In this document: positions 16,239-24,960 of the stretch, one piece after another | Layout: each line of letters begins with the position of its first letter | Position numbering within the stretch: the stretch's first letter is position 1 | From: Bradyrhizobium yuanmingense | Lineage (GTDB): Bacteria > Pseudomonadota > Alphaproteobacteria > Rhizobiales > Xanthobacteraceae | Direction of reading: 5' to 3' | Length of the DNA: 64,000 nt | Assembly (NCBI RefSeq): GCF_029167105.1 | Contig: NZ_JARFML010000012.1 | Coordinates: forward strand, 174,644 to 238,643 | Notes under the pieces: model-generated | What the model saw: the letters and a program-made list of their open reading frames with translations, nothing else | What the model was told of the DNA's origin: nothing | Databases searched by the model: none | Position numbers and translations under genes: made by a program

Positions 16239-17104
16239 CGATGCGGCTCATCCTGGTCTTTGCACTGTTGCTGATCGCCTCGCCGCTGCGGGCCGCGGAG
16301 CGGCTCGACGTCGTCGCGAGCTTCTCGATCCTCGGCGATTTCGTCCGCAATGTCGGTGGTGACCGCGTCAACCTGACGACGCTGGTCGGGCCCGACAGCG
16401 ACGTCCACGTCTATACGCCGGCCCCTAGCGATGCGAAGCGGGTCGCGGCGGCGAAGCTCGTCATCGTCAACGGGCTCGGGCTGGAGGGCTGGCTGCCGCG
16501 CCTCGTGCAATCCGCAGGGAGCAAGGCCAAGGTGATCACCGCAACCGCCGGCATCGCGCCGCTGAAGCTGGGCGCGGCCGCTGATCCCCACGCCTGGCAG
16601 TCCATCCCGAACGCCAGGATCTACGTCACCGACATTGCGAGCGCGCTCGCCGCGGCCGCTCCTGACGATGCGGAGTTCTTCCGCGCCCAGGCGAAGACCT
16701 ATCTGGAAAAGCTCGAAACACTGGACCGCGAGGTCCGCGACGCCGTCGCAAAAATCCCGCCGGAGCGGCGCAAGGTGATCTCCACCCATGACGCCTTCGG
16801 CTATTTTTCCGCCGAGTACGGTATCCGGTTCATCGCCCCCCGGGGCGTCTCCACGGAAACCGAGCCGAGCGCGCGCGATATCGCCGCCATCATCGGCCAG
16901 ATCAAGGCTCAGAAAATCCCGGCCGTGTTCCTTGAAAATATCAGCGACGATCGCCTGATCCGGCGGATCGCCGCCGAGACCGGCGCCAGGGTCGGTGGGA
17001 CCCTGGTTTCGGACGGTTTGACCGGCGAAAAGGGGCCTGCACCCACTTACATTGACATGGTCAGGCACAATATAAAGGCCCTGACCAGCGCGCTTGACCA
17101 TTAG
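16235..17104 (+). CDS. znuA: Zinc ABC transporter substrate-binding protein ZnuA-like
   Basis: A 289-residue periplasmic cluster A-I binding protein with a signal peptide at 1-20. The expected metal ligands are His58 (SDVHVY), His119 (DPHAW), His185 (STHDAFGY) and an acidic ligand in LVSDGL (Asp260). The His/Asp-rich flexible loop seen in many ZnuA proteins between the first two ligands is missing, as in AztC-type proteins. That makes the separate His-rich peptide at the head of the operon more interesting, because it may replace this loop. The gene is translationally coupled to znuB and followed 56 bases later by the COG0523 GTPase. Confidence 0.9.
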   Translation: MTMRLILVFALLLIASPLRAAERLDVVASFSILGDFVRNVGGDRVNLTTLVGPDSDVHVYTPAPSDAKRVAAAKLVIVNGLGLEGWLPRLVQSAGSKAKVITATAGIAPLKLGAAADPHAWQSIPNARIYVTDIASALAAAAPDDAEFFRAQAKTYLEKLETLDREVRDAVAKIPPERRKVISTHDAFGYFSAEYGIRFIAPRGVSTETEPSARDIAAIIGQIKAQKIPAVFLENISDDRLIRRIAAETGARVGGTLVSDGLTGEKGPAPTYIDMVRHNIKALTSALDH

Positions 17105-17160
17105 GGCAGGGGCCACCCCGCCTCGCGTCGCGCGAAAAAGCCTTGAAGTCCGGAGTTGTT

Positions 17161-18204
17161 ATGTCTGACGCGACCTCTCAGAAGATTCCCGTGACCGTGC
17201 TGACCGGCTATCTCGGCGCCGGCAAGACCACGCTGCTCAACCGCATCCTGTCGGAGAACCACGGCAAGAAATACGCCGTCATCGTCAACGAATTCGGCGA
17301 GATCGGCATCGACAACGACCTCATCATCGGCGCCGACGAGGAAGTGTTCGAGATGAACAACGGCTGCATCTGCTGCACCGTACGCGGCGACCTCGTCCGC
17401 ATCATGGACGGCCTGATGAAGCGCAAGGGCAAGTTCGACGCCATCATCGTCGAGACCACCGGCCTCGCTGATCCCGCGCCGGTCGCGCAGACCTTCTTCG
17501 TCGACGAGGACGTGCAGAAAAACGCCCGGCTCGATGCGGTCGTGACGGTCGCCGACGCCAAATGGCTGTCCGACCGGCTCAAGGATGCACCCGAGGCCAA
17601 GAACCAGATCGCCTTTGCCGACGTCATCGTTCTGAACAAGACCGACCTCGTCAACAAGGGCGAGCTCGCCGAGGTCGAGGCCCGTATCCGCGGCATCAAT
17701 CCGTATGCGAAGCTGCATCGCACCGAGCGCTGCGCGGTGGCGCTGGCCGACGTGCTCGACCGCGGCGCGTTCGATCTCGATCGCATCCTCGACATCGAGC
17801 CGGCTTTCCTGGAGGCCGACGATCATGACCACGATCATGATCATCACCATCACCACAGCCACGATCACCATCACCATGATCACGGCCTGAAGCACTATCA
17901 CGACGAGGAGATGCAGTCGCTCTCGCTCAAGACCGACAAGCCGCTCGATCCCAACGTGTTCATGCCCTGGCTGCAGAACCTGGTGCAGGTCGAGGGCGGC
18001 AAGATCCTGCGCTCCAAGGGCATCCTCGCCTTCCACGACGACGACGACCGCTACGTCTTCCAGGGCGTCCACATGATGCTGGAGGGCAACCACCAGCGGA
18101 AGTGGAAGGAGGGCGAGCCGCGCGAGAGTCGCCTCGTCTTCATCGGCCGCGAATTGCCCGAAGAGGCGATCCGCAAGGGTTTCGAGAGCTGCATCGTCTC
18201 GTGA
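17161..18204 (+). CDS. COG0523 (CobW/ZigA-type) metal chaperone GTPase
   Basis: A 347-residue G3E GTPase predicted to insert zinc into client proteins under zinc limitation. It has Walker A GYLGAGKT (16-23), the metal-binding CxCC motif CICC (69-72), Walker B-like VETTGLADP, the guanine-specificity NKTD, and a His/Asp-rich loop (about 219-245) before the C-terminal CobW domain. An in-frame upstream start at 17143 exists; 17161 is preferred because the conserved protein begins there. Its position after znuCBA and before a WD40 gene places it in the low-zinc response rather than cobalamin synthesis, for which no neighbours are seen. It overlaps the WD40 gene by one base. Confidence 0.88.
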   Translation: MSDATSQKIPVTVLTGYLGAGKTTLLNRILSENHGKKYAVIVNEFGEIGIDNDLIIGADEEVFEMNNGCICCTVRGDLVRIMDGLMKRKGKFDAIIVETTGLADPAPVAQTFFVDEDVQKNARLDAVVTVADAKWLSDRLKDAPEAKNQIAFADVIVLNKTDLVNKGELAEVEARIRGINPYAKLHRTERCAVALADVLDRGAFDLDRILDIEPAFLEADDHDHDHDHHHHHSHDHHHHDHGLKHYHDEEMQSLSLKTDKPLDPNVFMPWLQNLVQVEGGKILRSKGILAFHDDDDRYVFQGVHMMLEGNHQRKWKEGEPRESRLVFIGRELPEEAIRKGFESCIVS

Positions 18205-19223
18205 TGAAAGAGTTTACGCCCGCGCCCGAGTCCGCTTCGATCGTTTCCGTCACCGACCGCGTCAAGCCTGTTACGCTCGGCATGGCAGTGACCTCGGTGC
18301 ATTTCCTGAAGGATCGCGCCGCCTTCGTCGGCGGCGAGGAGAACGTCGCATTCGTCGATGCCAATTGCGAGATCACCACGGTTGCCGTGCATAGCGGCGG
18401 CATTCTCTCGACCGTCTCCGACGGCAAGCGCCTCGTCATGGGCGGCGACGACGGCAAGGTCGTCTCGCTTGATGCCAAGGGCGAGGTGACGCTGCTCGCC
18501 ACCGATCCCAAGCGGCGCTGGATCGACGCGGTGGCGCTGCACGCCGACGGCGCCTTCGCCTGGTCGGCCGGCAAGACCGCGACCGTCAAGAGCGGCAAGG
18601 CCGAGGAGAAGTTGATCGACGTGCCCTCGACCGTCGGCGGCCTTGCCTTCGCGCCGAAGGGCCTGCGGCTCGCTATCGCGCATTACAACGGCGTGACGCT
18701 GTGGTTTCCGAACATGGCGGGATCGGCCGAATTCCTGCCCTGGGCCGGCTCGCATCACGCGGTCACCTTCAGCCCCGACAACAAATTCCTGGTCACCGCG
18801 ATGCACGAGCCGGCGCTGCACGGCTGGCGGCTCGCCGACAACAGGCACATGCGCATGACCGGCTATCCCGGCCGCGTGCGCTCGATGTCGTGGAGCGCCG
18901 GCGGCAAGGGGCTGGCGACCTCGGGCGCCGACACGGTGATCATCTGGCCGTTCGGCAGCAAGGACGGTCCGATGGGCAAGGAGCCCGCGATGCTCGCGCC
19001 GCTGCAGGCGCGCGTCTCCGCGGTCGCCTGTCATCCCAAGAACGACATCCTCGCCGCCGGTTACAGCGATGGTACGGTGCTGATGGTCCGGCTGGAGGAT
19101 GGCGCGGAGATCCTGGTCCGCCGCAACGGCACGCCGCCCGTGGCCGCGATCGGCTGGAATGCGAAGGGCACGCTGCTGGCTTTTGCCGACGAAAATGGGG
19201 ACGGCGGTCTGCTCGAGCTTTAA
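18204..19223 (+). CDS. WD40-repeat protein coupled to the zinc chaperone GTPase
   Basis: A 339-residue cytoplasmic protein without signal peptide. Seven-fold beta-propeller repeats are suggested by recurring blocks such as HHAVTFSPDNKFLVTAMHEPALHGWRL, VRSMSWSAGGKGLATSGADTVIIWPF and VSAVACHPKNDILAAGYSDGTVLMVRL, with the GH...WD pattern partly degraded. The ATG shares its A with the TGA of the GTPase gene, so the two are coupled and probably interact. Several His and Cys residues could bind metal. A scaffold or client-adaptor role for the GTPase is inferred. The periplasmic zinc chaperone AztD is also a propeller, but this one lacks an export signal. Confidence 0.8.
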   Translation: MKEFTPAPESASIVSVTDRVKPVTLGMAVTSVHFLKDRAAFVGGEENVAFVDANCEITTVAVHSGGILSTVSDGKRLVMGGDDGKVVSLDAKGEVTLLATDPKRRWIDAVALHADGAFAWSAGKTATVKSGKAEEKLIDVPSTVGGLAFAPKGLRLAIAHYNGVTLWFPNMAGSAEFLPWAGSHHAVTFSPDNKFLVTAMHEPALHGWRLADNRHMRMTGYPGRVRSMSWSAGGKGLATSGADTVIIWPFGSKDGPMGKEPAMLAPLQARVSAVACHPKNDILAAGYSDGTVLMVRLEDGAEILVRRNGTPPVAAIGWNAKGTLLAFADENGDGGLLEL

Positions 19224-19253
19224 TCTGTCATGGTTCCCGCCGTATAGGGGACC

Positions 19254-19970
19254 ATGCGATTTCTAACGACGTTCCAGCTTGCCGACTTCGGCGACACCCT
19301 GGTCAGCCTGATCACGGCTTTCGTGCTGGGCACACTGATTGGCGCCGAACGGCAATATCGCCAGCGCACCGCGGGGCTGCGCACCAACGTGCTGGTCGCA
19401 GTGGGCGCCGCCGCCTTCGTCGATCTCGCCATGCATCTGGACGGTGCCGAGGGTGCGGTCCGCGTGATCGCCTATGTCGTCTCAGGCATCGGCTTCCTGG
19501 GGGCCGGCGTCATCATGAAGCAGGGCATGGACGTGCGCGGGCTCAACACCGCGGCGACCCTGTGGGCCTCGGCCGCGGTCGGCTCCTGCGCCGGCGCCGA
19601 CATGGTCGCGCAGGCGGCCGCGCTGACCGTCTTCGTCATCGCCGGCAACACCATGCTGCGCCCGCTGGTCAACGCCATCAACCGCATCCCGCTGAACGAG
19701 AAGGCGCTGGAGGCGACCTACTATTTCAAGCTCGCGGTTGCGGCCGACGCCTTGCCCGACATGCGCGACCGCCTCGTCGACAAGCTCGAAGCGGCGAAAT
19801 ACGCGGTGGCCGACATCGAGGTCGCCGAGATCAGCGAGGGCATTCTGGAGATCGCCGCCAAGCTGGTTGCGTCTGCGGTCGACCCGAACGAGCTGAACGC
19901 GGTAGCGACCGATCTGCAGCATCTGCCGGGCGTGCGGCATGCAACCTGGGAAGTCAGCACGACGGAGTAG
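19254..19970 (+). CDS. MgtC/SapB family membrane protein
   Basis: A 238-residue protein with four to five N-terminal hydrophobic segments and a C-terminal cytoplasmic ACT-like domain (residues about 150-238). Family motifs include LGTLIGAERQYRQRTAGLRTN, the GFLGAGVIMKQG segment and GLNTAATLWASAAVG. MgtC proteins help growth at low magnesium and inside hosts and modulate the F-type ATP synthase; they are not proven magnesium transporters. It follows the WD40 gene by 30 bases on the same strand, so it may be the last gene of the zinc transcript or have its own promoter. Confidence 0.9.
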   Translation: MRFLTTFQLADFGDTLVSLITAFVLGTLIGAERQYRQRTAGLRTNVLVAVGAAAFVDLAMHLDGAEGAVRVIAYVVSGIGFLGAGVIMKQGMDVRGLNTAATLWASAAVGSCAGADMVAQAAALTVFVIAGNTMLRPLVNAINRIPLNEKALEATYYFKLAVAADALPDMRDRLVDKLEAAKYAVADIEVAEISEGILEIAAKLVASAVDPNELNAVATDLQHLPGVRHATWEVSTTE

Positions 19971-20070
19971 CGCGGCGTTTTGGCGCGTGCCGGTGGGTTC
20001 CGCGCGTTTTCGGTTCCGGAACCGGCGCGCCCCAGTTTCGTTGATCCCGTGGACAAAGGCGGTGATCGAC

Positions 20071-20403
20071 ATGCCCGGCCGAGATGACAAGCGTAGACTG
20101 AAGCTCCACCTGACAATCGGCGCTGCAATGTTCGCAGCAGGCGTTGCGGTGTCGGTGATGTCACTGGCGCAAATCCGCGCCGAAAGCCGGATGCAGCTCG
20201 CGCAGGCGACGCCCCCGCTTCAGGGCACCCCGTCCGACGAGCAGAGCAAGGTGCCCGCGGAGGCCAAGCCCGGCGGCGACCGGCCGACGACGCCGGCCCC
20301 CGAGCCGGCACGGCCGGAGTCGCAGACGCAGGGCGCGGCGACCAAGCCAGCGCTGCCGCCAGCGCCGGCCGAGAAGATCGCGCCGCCGCTCGAGAAGAAG
20401 TAG
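20071..20403 (+). CDS. Membrane-anchored Pro/Ala-rich protein of unknown function
   Basis: A 110-residue protein. A basic start (PGRDDKRRLKLH) is followed by one hydrophobic helix (about residues 16-33). The remainder is a Pro/Ala/Glu/Lys-rich, probably disordered tail facing the periplasm. The hydrophobic helix could be an uncleaved anchor or a signal peptide. An alternative GTG start at 20062 would add three residues and sits closer to an AAAGG. No domain is recognised. The gene is followed by an interrupted palindrome. Confidence 0.55.
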   Translation: MPGRDDKRRLKLHLTIGAAMFAAGVAVSVMSLAQIRAESRMQLAQATPPLQGTPSDEQSKVPAEAKPGGDRPTTPAPEPARPESQTQGAATKPALPPAPAEKIAPPLEKK

Positions 20404-20411
20404 TTTTTCCG

Positions 20412-20515
20412 GTCGTTCCGGGGCGCGCGAAGCGCGAACCCGGAATCCATTTACCCGCAGAATCTGCCGCCCGATGGATTCCGGGCTCGCGCCAAGTGGC
20501 GCGCCCCGGAATGAC
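20412..20515. repeat. Interrupted palindrome, GTCATTCCGGGGCGCG type, copy 2
   Basis: Same architecture as the element at 12942: left arm GTCGTTCCGGGGCGCG to GGAATCCAT, right arm ATGGATTCCGGGCTCG to GGAATGAC. It sits between two convergent genes, ending 20 bases past the 3' end of the homospermidine synthase gene. Confidence 0.85.
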
Positions 20516-20534
20516 GGGCGGAGAGAGCCCCGCC

Positions 20535-21977
20535 TCACCGCACCAGGATATTCCGGAACTGCCAGGGATCGCTGGTGTCGATATCTTCCGGGAACAGTCC
20601 CGGACGATCCGTCAACGGGGTCCAGTCGGTATAAAACCCCTTCACCGGGCCGAGATAGGGTAGCTGAATTTCGAGCAGGCGCTCGAAATCCATCTCGTCG
20701 GCTTCGACGATGCCTTCGTTCGGGTTCTCCAGCGCCCAGACCATGCCGCCGAGCACGGCGGAGGTCACTTGCAGCGCGGTGGCGTTCTGGTACGGCGCGA
20801 GCTCGCGGGTCTCCTCGATGGAGAGCTGCGAGCCGTACCAATAGGCGTTCTTGTCATGGCCGAACAGCAGCACGCCGAGCTCATCGATGCCGTCGATGAT
20901 TTCGTCCTCTTCGAGGATGTGGTGCTTCTCCTGCATCTTGCCGGCACGGCCGAACATTTCATGCAGCGACAGCACGGCATCGTCGGCCGGATGGTAGGCG
21001 TAGTGGCAGGTCGGCCGGTAGATCGCCTTGCCCGAGGCGTCGCGTACGGTGAAGTAATCGGCGATCGAGATCGATTCGTTGTGGGTGACGAGGAAGCCGT
21101 ACTGGGCGCCGCGGGTCGGGCACCAGGTGCGCACGCGCGTGTTGGCGCCGGGCTGCATCAGATAGACGGCAGCGCCGCAGCCGGCTTCATGAGTGTGCGC
21201 ATTCTCGGGCATCCATTTCTCGTGGGTGCCCCAGCCGAGCTCGGATGGCTGCATGCCTTCCGACAGGAAGCCTTCCACCGACCAGGTGTTGACGAAGACG
21301 TCCGGCTCCTTCGGCTTTTTCGAGCGCTGGGTGTCGCGCTCGGCGATGTGGATGCCCTTGATGCCGGCCTGCCGCATCAAATCCGCCCATTCGCCTTTGG
21401 TCTTCGGCCTGGGTGCATTGAGCTTCAGGTCGGCGGCGACATTGAGCAGCGCCTGCTTGACGAAGAAGGAGACCATGCCGGGATTGGCGCCGCAGCAGGA
21501 CACGGCCGTGGTCGAGCCCGCCGGGCGGGCCTTCTTGGCGGCCAGCGTCGTTTCGCGCAGCGCGTAGTTGGAGCGTGCTTCGGGCCCCTTCGAGGAATCG
21601 AAATAGAAGCCGAGCCAGGGCTCGTTGACGGTGTCGATGTAGAGCGCGCCGAGCTCGTTGCAGAGCTCCATGATGTCGGTCGAGCCGGTGTCGACCGACA
21701 GATTGACGCAAAAGCCCTGGCCGCCGCCCTCGGTGAGCAGCGGGGTCAGCACCTCGCGGTAATTGTCCTTGGTCAGGCCCTTCTGGATGAAGCGGACATT
21801 GTGCTTCTCGCAAAGCGCCTTGCGGCCCTCGTCCTTGGGATCGAGCACGGTGATGCGCGACTTGTCGTAGTCGAGATGCCGCTCGATCAGGGGCAGCGTG
21901 CCTTTGCCGATGGAGCCGAAGCCGACCATGACGATGGGACCGGTGATCTTCGCGTAGATCTGCGAGGGAGGGCTCAT
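20535..21977 (-). CDS. hss: Homospermidine synthase
   Basis: A 480-residue NAD-dependent enzyme that joins two putrescine units into sym-homospermidine with release of ammonia, in the cytosol. The N-terminal Rossmann fold starts with IVMVGFGSIGKGTLPLI. The saccharopine-dehydrogenase-like body contains NLSVDTGSTDIMELC, a VNEPWLGFYFD segment and the substrate-channel region GWGTHEKWMPENAHTHEAG. The length is as expected for the family. It is close to ornithine decarboxylase on the same strand (separated by ridA-like and GNAT genes), so the route ornithine to putrescine to homospermidine is encoded within 4 kb. Homospermidine is a major polyamine in rhizobia. Confidence 0.93.
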   Translation of the reverse strand: MSPPSQIYAKITGPIVMVGFGSIGKGTLPLIERHLDYDKSRITVLDPKDEGRKALCEKHNVRFIQKGLTKDNYREVLTPLLTEGGGQGFCVNLSVDTGSTDIMELCNELGALYIDTVNEPWLGFYFDSSKGPEARSNYALRETTLAAKKARPAGSTTAVSCCGANPGMVSFFVKQALLNVAADLKLNAPRPKTKGEWADLMRQAGIKGIHIAERDTQRSKKPKEPDVFVNTWSVEGFLSEGMQPSELGWGTHEKWMPENAHTHEAGCGAAVYLMQPGANTRVRTWCPTRGAQYGFLVTHNESISIADYFTVRDASGKAIYRPTCHYAYHPADDAVLSLHEMFGRAGKMQEKHHILEEDEIIDGIDELGVLLFGHDKNAYWYGSQLSIEETRELAPYQNATALQVTSAVLGGMVWALENPNEGIVEADEMDFERLLEIQLPYLGPVKGFYTDWTPLTDRPGLFPEDIDTSDPWQFRNILVR

Positions 21978-22017
21978 GGGATGGGTTCTCCGGAACGTGC
22001 TGGCAGTGAGGGATGGA

Positions 22018-22074
22018 TCAGGCGCTGCGGCGCTTGTCAGATGCTGCGGCGCTTTTTTAGACGCCGCGGCGCTT
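22018..22074 (-). repeat. Three tandem copies of the 3' end of the ridA-like gene
   Basis: On the minus strand an 18-base unit starting AAGCGCCGC occurs at 22074-22057, 22054-22037 and 22035-22018, separated by two bases and one base. Each copy ends with a stop codon (TAA, TGA, TGA) and would read Lys-Arg-Arg-x-x-stop. The first copy is the actual end of the gene. Confidence 0.85.
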
Positions 22075-22446
22075 GGCGGTCACTTCGATCTCGACCTTCA
22101 TCTCGGGCCTGGCGAGGGCGCTGACGACCAGCAAGGTCGCCGCCGGCCTGATGTCGCCGAGGACCTCGCCGCAGACGGCGAAATGGGTATCGATGTACTT
22201 CGCGTCGGTCACGTAATAGGTCGCACGGACGATATCGGCCATCTCGAATCCGCCCTCCTTCAGGGCGGCGGCGATGGTCTTGAAGCAGTTGCGTGACTGG
22301 CTCGTGACATCGGCCGGCATCGTCATCGTGCTGTAGTCATAGCCGGTGGTTCCCGCGACGAAGGCGAACTCGCCGTCGATCACGGCGCGGCTGTAGCCGA
22401 CGGTCTTCTCGAGCGGGGAGCCGGTGGAGATCAGGCGACGGGACAT
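22057..22446 (-). CDS. RidA/YjgF family protein
   Basis: A 129-residue member of the Rid superfamily, which hydrolyses reactive enamine/imine intermediates from pyridoxal-phosphate enzymes. It has the typical ordering: a GYSRAV start strand, an FVAGTTGYD strand, TSQSRNCFKTIAAALKEGGFEMADIV helix, then the ATLLVV end. The conserved catalytic arginine (RP-A-T) is present as IRPAATLLVV. The start at 22446 is preferred to the ATG at 22452 because GAGG lies nine bases upstream of it. It lies between homospermidine synthase and ornithine decarboxylase, both amine enzymes, which fits detoxification of imines. The 3' end is followed by tandem copies of its last codons. Confidence 0.85.
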   Translation of the reverse strand: MSRRLISTGSPLEKTVGYSRAVIDGEFAFVAGTTGYDYSTMTMPADVTSQSRNCFKTIAAALKEGGFEMADIVRATYYVTDAKYIDTHFAVCGEVLGDIRPAATLLVVSALARPEMKVEIEVTAKRRGV

Positions 22447-22593
22447 GGTCATGGGCCTCGACTGAAGGGGGGGTTCGCGGGGTTAAAGGGCGTTTCCGGC
22501 GCCTGCGCAACCCCCAAAGGAACGAGCCTCGCGCAGGCGCGGCAGGGCGTTGCCGCTCGATGCGGCTGCGGTCGTCGCTACGCCAGCGATCCC

Positions 22594-23181
22594 TCAGGCC
22601 GCGTGCGCCTCAGGCGCGCGAACCGACCTCCGTTTGGGCAGGGCTGCGCCGGTCGGGACGATCATCCCGGCGGCGCCCTCGAGCGCGCCCTCGGTGAACT
22701 CGATCGCCAGCAGGCGGTCGCGCTCGAACGGGCCGGGCAGCCACAGCTCGGGGGTCTTCTCGGCTGTGAAGCCGAAGCGGGCGTAATAGGGGGCATCGCC
22801 GAGCAGGATCACGGCGTCATGCCCGCGCGCCCGGGCGGCAGCCAGCGCTTGTTGCATCAGCGCGGCGCCGATCCCGAGCTCGCGGCAGGCAGGGTCGACC
22901 GCCAGCGGTCCGAGGACCAGAGCGGGCCTGCCTCCGGCGCTGACATGCCACAGCCGCACGGTTCCCACGAGCTTGCCCTCGCGCATCGCCGACAGGGCAA
23001 GGCCTGCAGCGGGCGCGCGTCCGTCGCGCAGGCGCTGACAGGTGCGGCCGTGGCGAGTCTCGCCAAAGCAGGCATCGAGCAGCGCTTCGCGCGTCGCGAC
23101 GTCGGCAGCACGTTCCGCACGGATCACGAACGGAGCGGCTTTCGAGGTGAGGGCAATTTGCGGCTTCCGAGGAGCAGTCAT
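22594..23181 (-). CDS. GNAT family N-acetyltransferase, YhbS-like
   Basis: A 195-residue acetyltransferase. The acetyl-CoA-binding motif A reads VDPACRELGIGAALMQQAL, preceded by LVLGPLAVDP and followed by VILLGDAPYYARFGF, a combination characteristic of YhbS-like enzymes. The substrate is unknown, but the position between ridA-like and ornithine decarboxylase genes makes a polyamine or amino acid acceptor possible. It is transcribed in the same direction as its neighbours, with gaps of about 130-150 bases. Confidence 0.8.
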   Translation of the reverse strand: MTAPRKPQIALTSKAAPFVIRAERAADVATREALLDACFGETRHGRTCQRLRDGRAPAAGLALSAMREGKLVGTVRLWHVSAGGRPALVLGPLAVDPACRELGIGAALMQQALAAARARGHDAVILLGDAPYYARFGFTAEKTPELWLPGPFERDRLLAIEFTEGALEGAAGMIVPTGAALPKRRSVRAPEAHAA

Positions 23182-23312
23182 GGCACATCAGTCCCCGCTT
23201 GAACCGGCGTGCGCACAGCACGCCTGTCCAAGACGTCGTCAGAAATCGAGATGTGAGGGAGGAGCCGGCAAGCCGGCTCCCGGGTTCATCAGGCCTCAGA
23301 TCAAGAGGCAGA

Positions 23313-24455
23313 TCAGATGTGATACGTCCGCAGCGGCGGGATGCCGTTGAACGCCACCGACGAGTAGGTCGACGTATAGGCCCCGGTGCCTTCGATCAGC
23401 ACCTTGTCGCCGATCTCGAGCGTGACCGGGAGCGGATACGGGTTCTTCTCGTACAGCACGTCGGCGCTGTCGCAGGTCGGACCTGCGAGCACGCACGGGG
23501 TCATGTCCGCGCCGTCGTGACGGGTGCGGATGGCGTAGCGGATCGACTCGTCCATGGTCTCGGCGAGACCGCCGAACTTGCCGATGTCCAGGTAGACCCA
23601 GCGCACCTCGTCCTCGTCGCTCTTCTTCGAGATGAGCACGACCTCGGATTCGATGACGCCGGCGTTGCCCACCATGCCGCGGCCCGGCTCGATGATGGTC
23701 TCCGGGATCTGGTTGCCGAAGTGCTTGCGCAGCGCGCGGAAGATCGAGCGGCCGTAGGTGACCACCGGCGGCACGTCCTTCAGGTACTTGGTCGGGAAGC
23801 CGCCGCCCATGTTGACCATGGATAGGTTGATGCCGCGCTCGGCGCAGTCGCGGAACACCTGCGAGGCCATCGCCAGCGCACGGTCCCATGCCTTCACCTT
23901 GCGCTGCTGCGAGCCGACATGGAAGGAGATGCCGCACGGCTCCAGGCCCAGGCGCTTGGCGAGGTCGAGCACCTCGACCGCCATCTCCGGGTCGCAGCCG
24001 AACTTGCGCGACAGCGGCCACTCGGCGCCGGCGCAGTCATAGAGGATGCGGCAGAACACCTTCGCACCGGGGGCGGCACGGGCGATCTTCTCCACCTCGG
24101 CGGCGCAATCGACCGCGAACAGGCGAATGCCGAGCGCGAAGGCGCGCGCGATGTCACGCTCCTTCTTGATCGTGTTGCCGAAGGAGATGCGGTCGGGCGT
24201 CGCACCCGCAGCCAGCGCCATCTCGATCTCGGCGACCGTGGCGGTGTCGAAGCAGGAGCCCATGGAGGCGAGCAGGGACAGCACTTCCGGCGCCGGGTTC
24301 GCCTTGACGGCATAGAACACGCGGCTGTCGGGCAGCGCCTTGGCGAAGCTCTGGTAATTGTCGCGCACGACCTCGAGGTCGACGACGAGGCACGGCTCGG
24401 TGTCGAGGCCTTCGTTGCGGCGGTTGCGCAGGAATTCCTGGATACGTTCGGTCAT
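23313..24455 (-). CDS. Ornithine/lysine decarboxylase, alanine racemase fold
   Basis: A 380-residue pyridoxal-phosphate enzyme that decarboxylates ornithine to putrescine (and possibly lysine to cadaverine). The PLP lysine is Lys51 in VFYAVKANP. The HVGSQ motif, GGGFPTKY, EPGRGMV and the active-site cysteine region GPTCDSADVLYE (Cys328) are all present. The fold type and short length distinguish it from the 700-residue E. coli SpeF/SpeC enzymes. Start 24455 is chosen because GGAGAG lies upstream and the conserved protein begins there; a longer frame starts at 24494. A long, structured leader precedes it. Confidence 0.93.
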   Translation of the reverse strand: MTERIQEFLRNRRNEGLDTEPCLVVDLEVVRDNYQSFAKALPDSRVFYAVKANPAPEVLSLLASMGSCFDTATVAEIEMALAAGATPDRISFGNTIKKERDIARAFALGIRLFAVDCAAEVEKIARAAPGAKVFCRILYDCAGAEWPLSRKFGCDPEMAVEVLDLAKRLGLEPCGISFHVGSQQRKVKAWDRALAMASQVFRDCAERGINLSMVNMGGGFPTKYLKDVPPVVTYGRSIFRALRKHFGNQIPETIIEPGRGMVGNAGVIESEVVLISKKSDEDEVRWVYLDIGKFGGLAETMDESIRYAIRTRHDGADMTPCVLAGPTCDSADVLYEKNPYPLPVTLEIGDKVLIEGTGAYTSTYSSVAFNGIPPLRTYHI

Positions 24456-24659
24456 GGCACTCTCCAACGGTCCCAGCGACGGGAGCCGTATCAACGTGAC
24501 GTCTGATGAGAGTGCCTCGGCCGCATCGCGCGATGGAGGCGCGCTGAGGCCAAAAAACTCAAACCAGACTGTGCTGCCGTGGATTGGTTGGGAGAGTTTC
24601 CCGCCCGCTCACCTGGCAATGAAGGACAAGCCTTTTCAGTAGCCCGCGCCGGCGTTGGA

Positions 24660-24960
24660 CTGCCGGTAGAGACCAAAAAAGCCCGATCCGTCGTTGCTTT
24701 AAGTCGCGTCCCCCGTTGAGAGCGAGGTGCGCCGGTTCGCCTCCGGCTGCCAGTCACGGTTGCAAAGAGTGAAGTCACCTTCGACATGGCATCTCTTTGA
24801 GAGAGATGCTGGGCGCTCCGGGTTTGCTTCGGTCGCTCGACGTTTCAGTCTCGACTTCCGCACTTCCGAAGAGCCCCTCGGCTTCTTCACCCCTTGGCGG
24901 CTGTCCGGCCTCTTGTCCGGATACCTACCGACTGACACACGACCACAGGCACGTGCGAAA
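24660..24960 (-). promoter_or_regulatory. Structured leader of ornithine decarboxylase, speF-motif-like
   Basis: More than 600 bases separate the decarboxylase from the next gene (ending at 25129). In that leader, on the minus strand, there are several hairpins: a perfect 8-bp stem GCATCTCT/AGAGATGC (24789-24809), a TCCGG/CCGGA pair around 24904-24920, and GCCGG/CCGGC around 24730-24750. A stretch ending GGGCTTTTTTGG near 24675 could be an attenuator. A conserved leader RNA upstream of alphaproteobacterial ornithine decarboxylase genes (speF motif) is known; placement here is by context and folding, not by alignment. The flanks 24456-24659 and 24961-25128 show no recognisable element. Confidence 0.5.
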
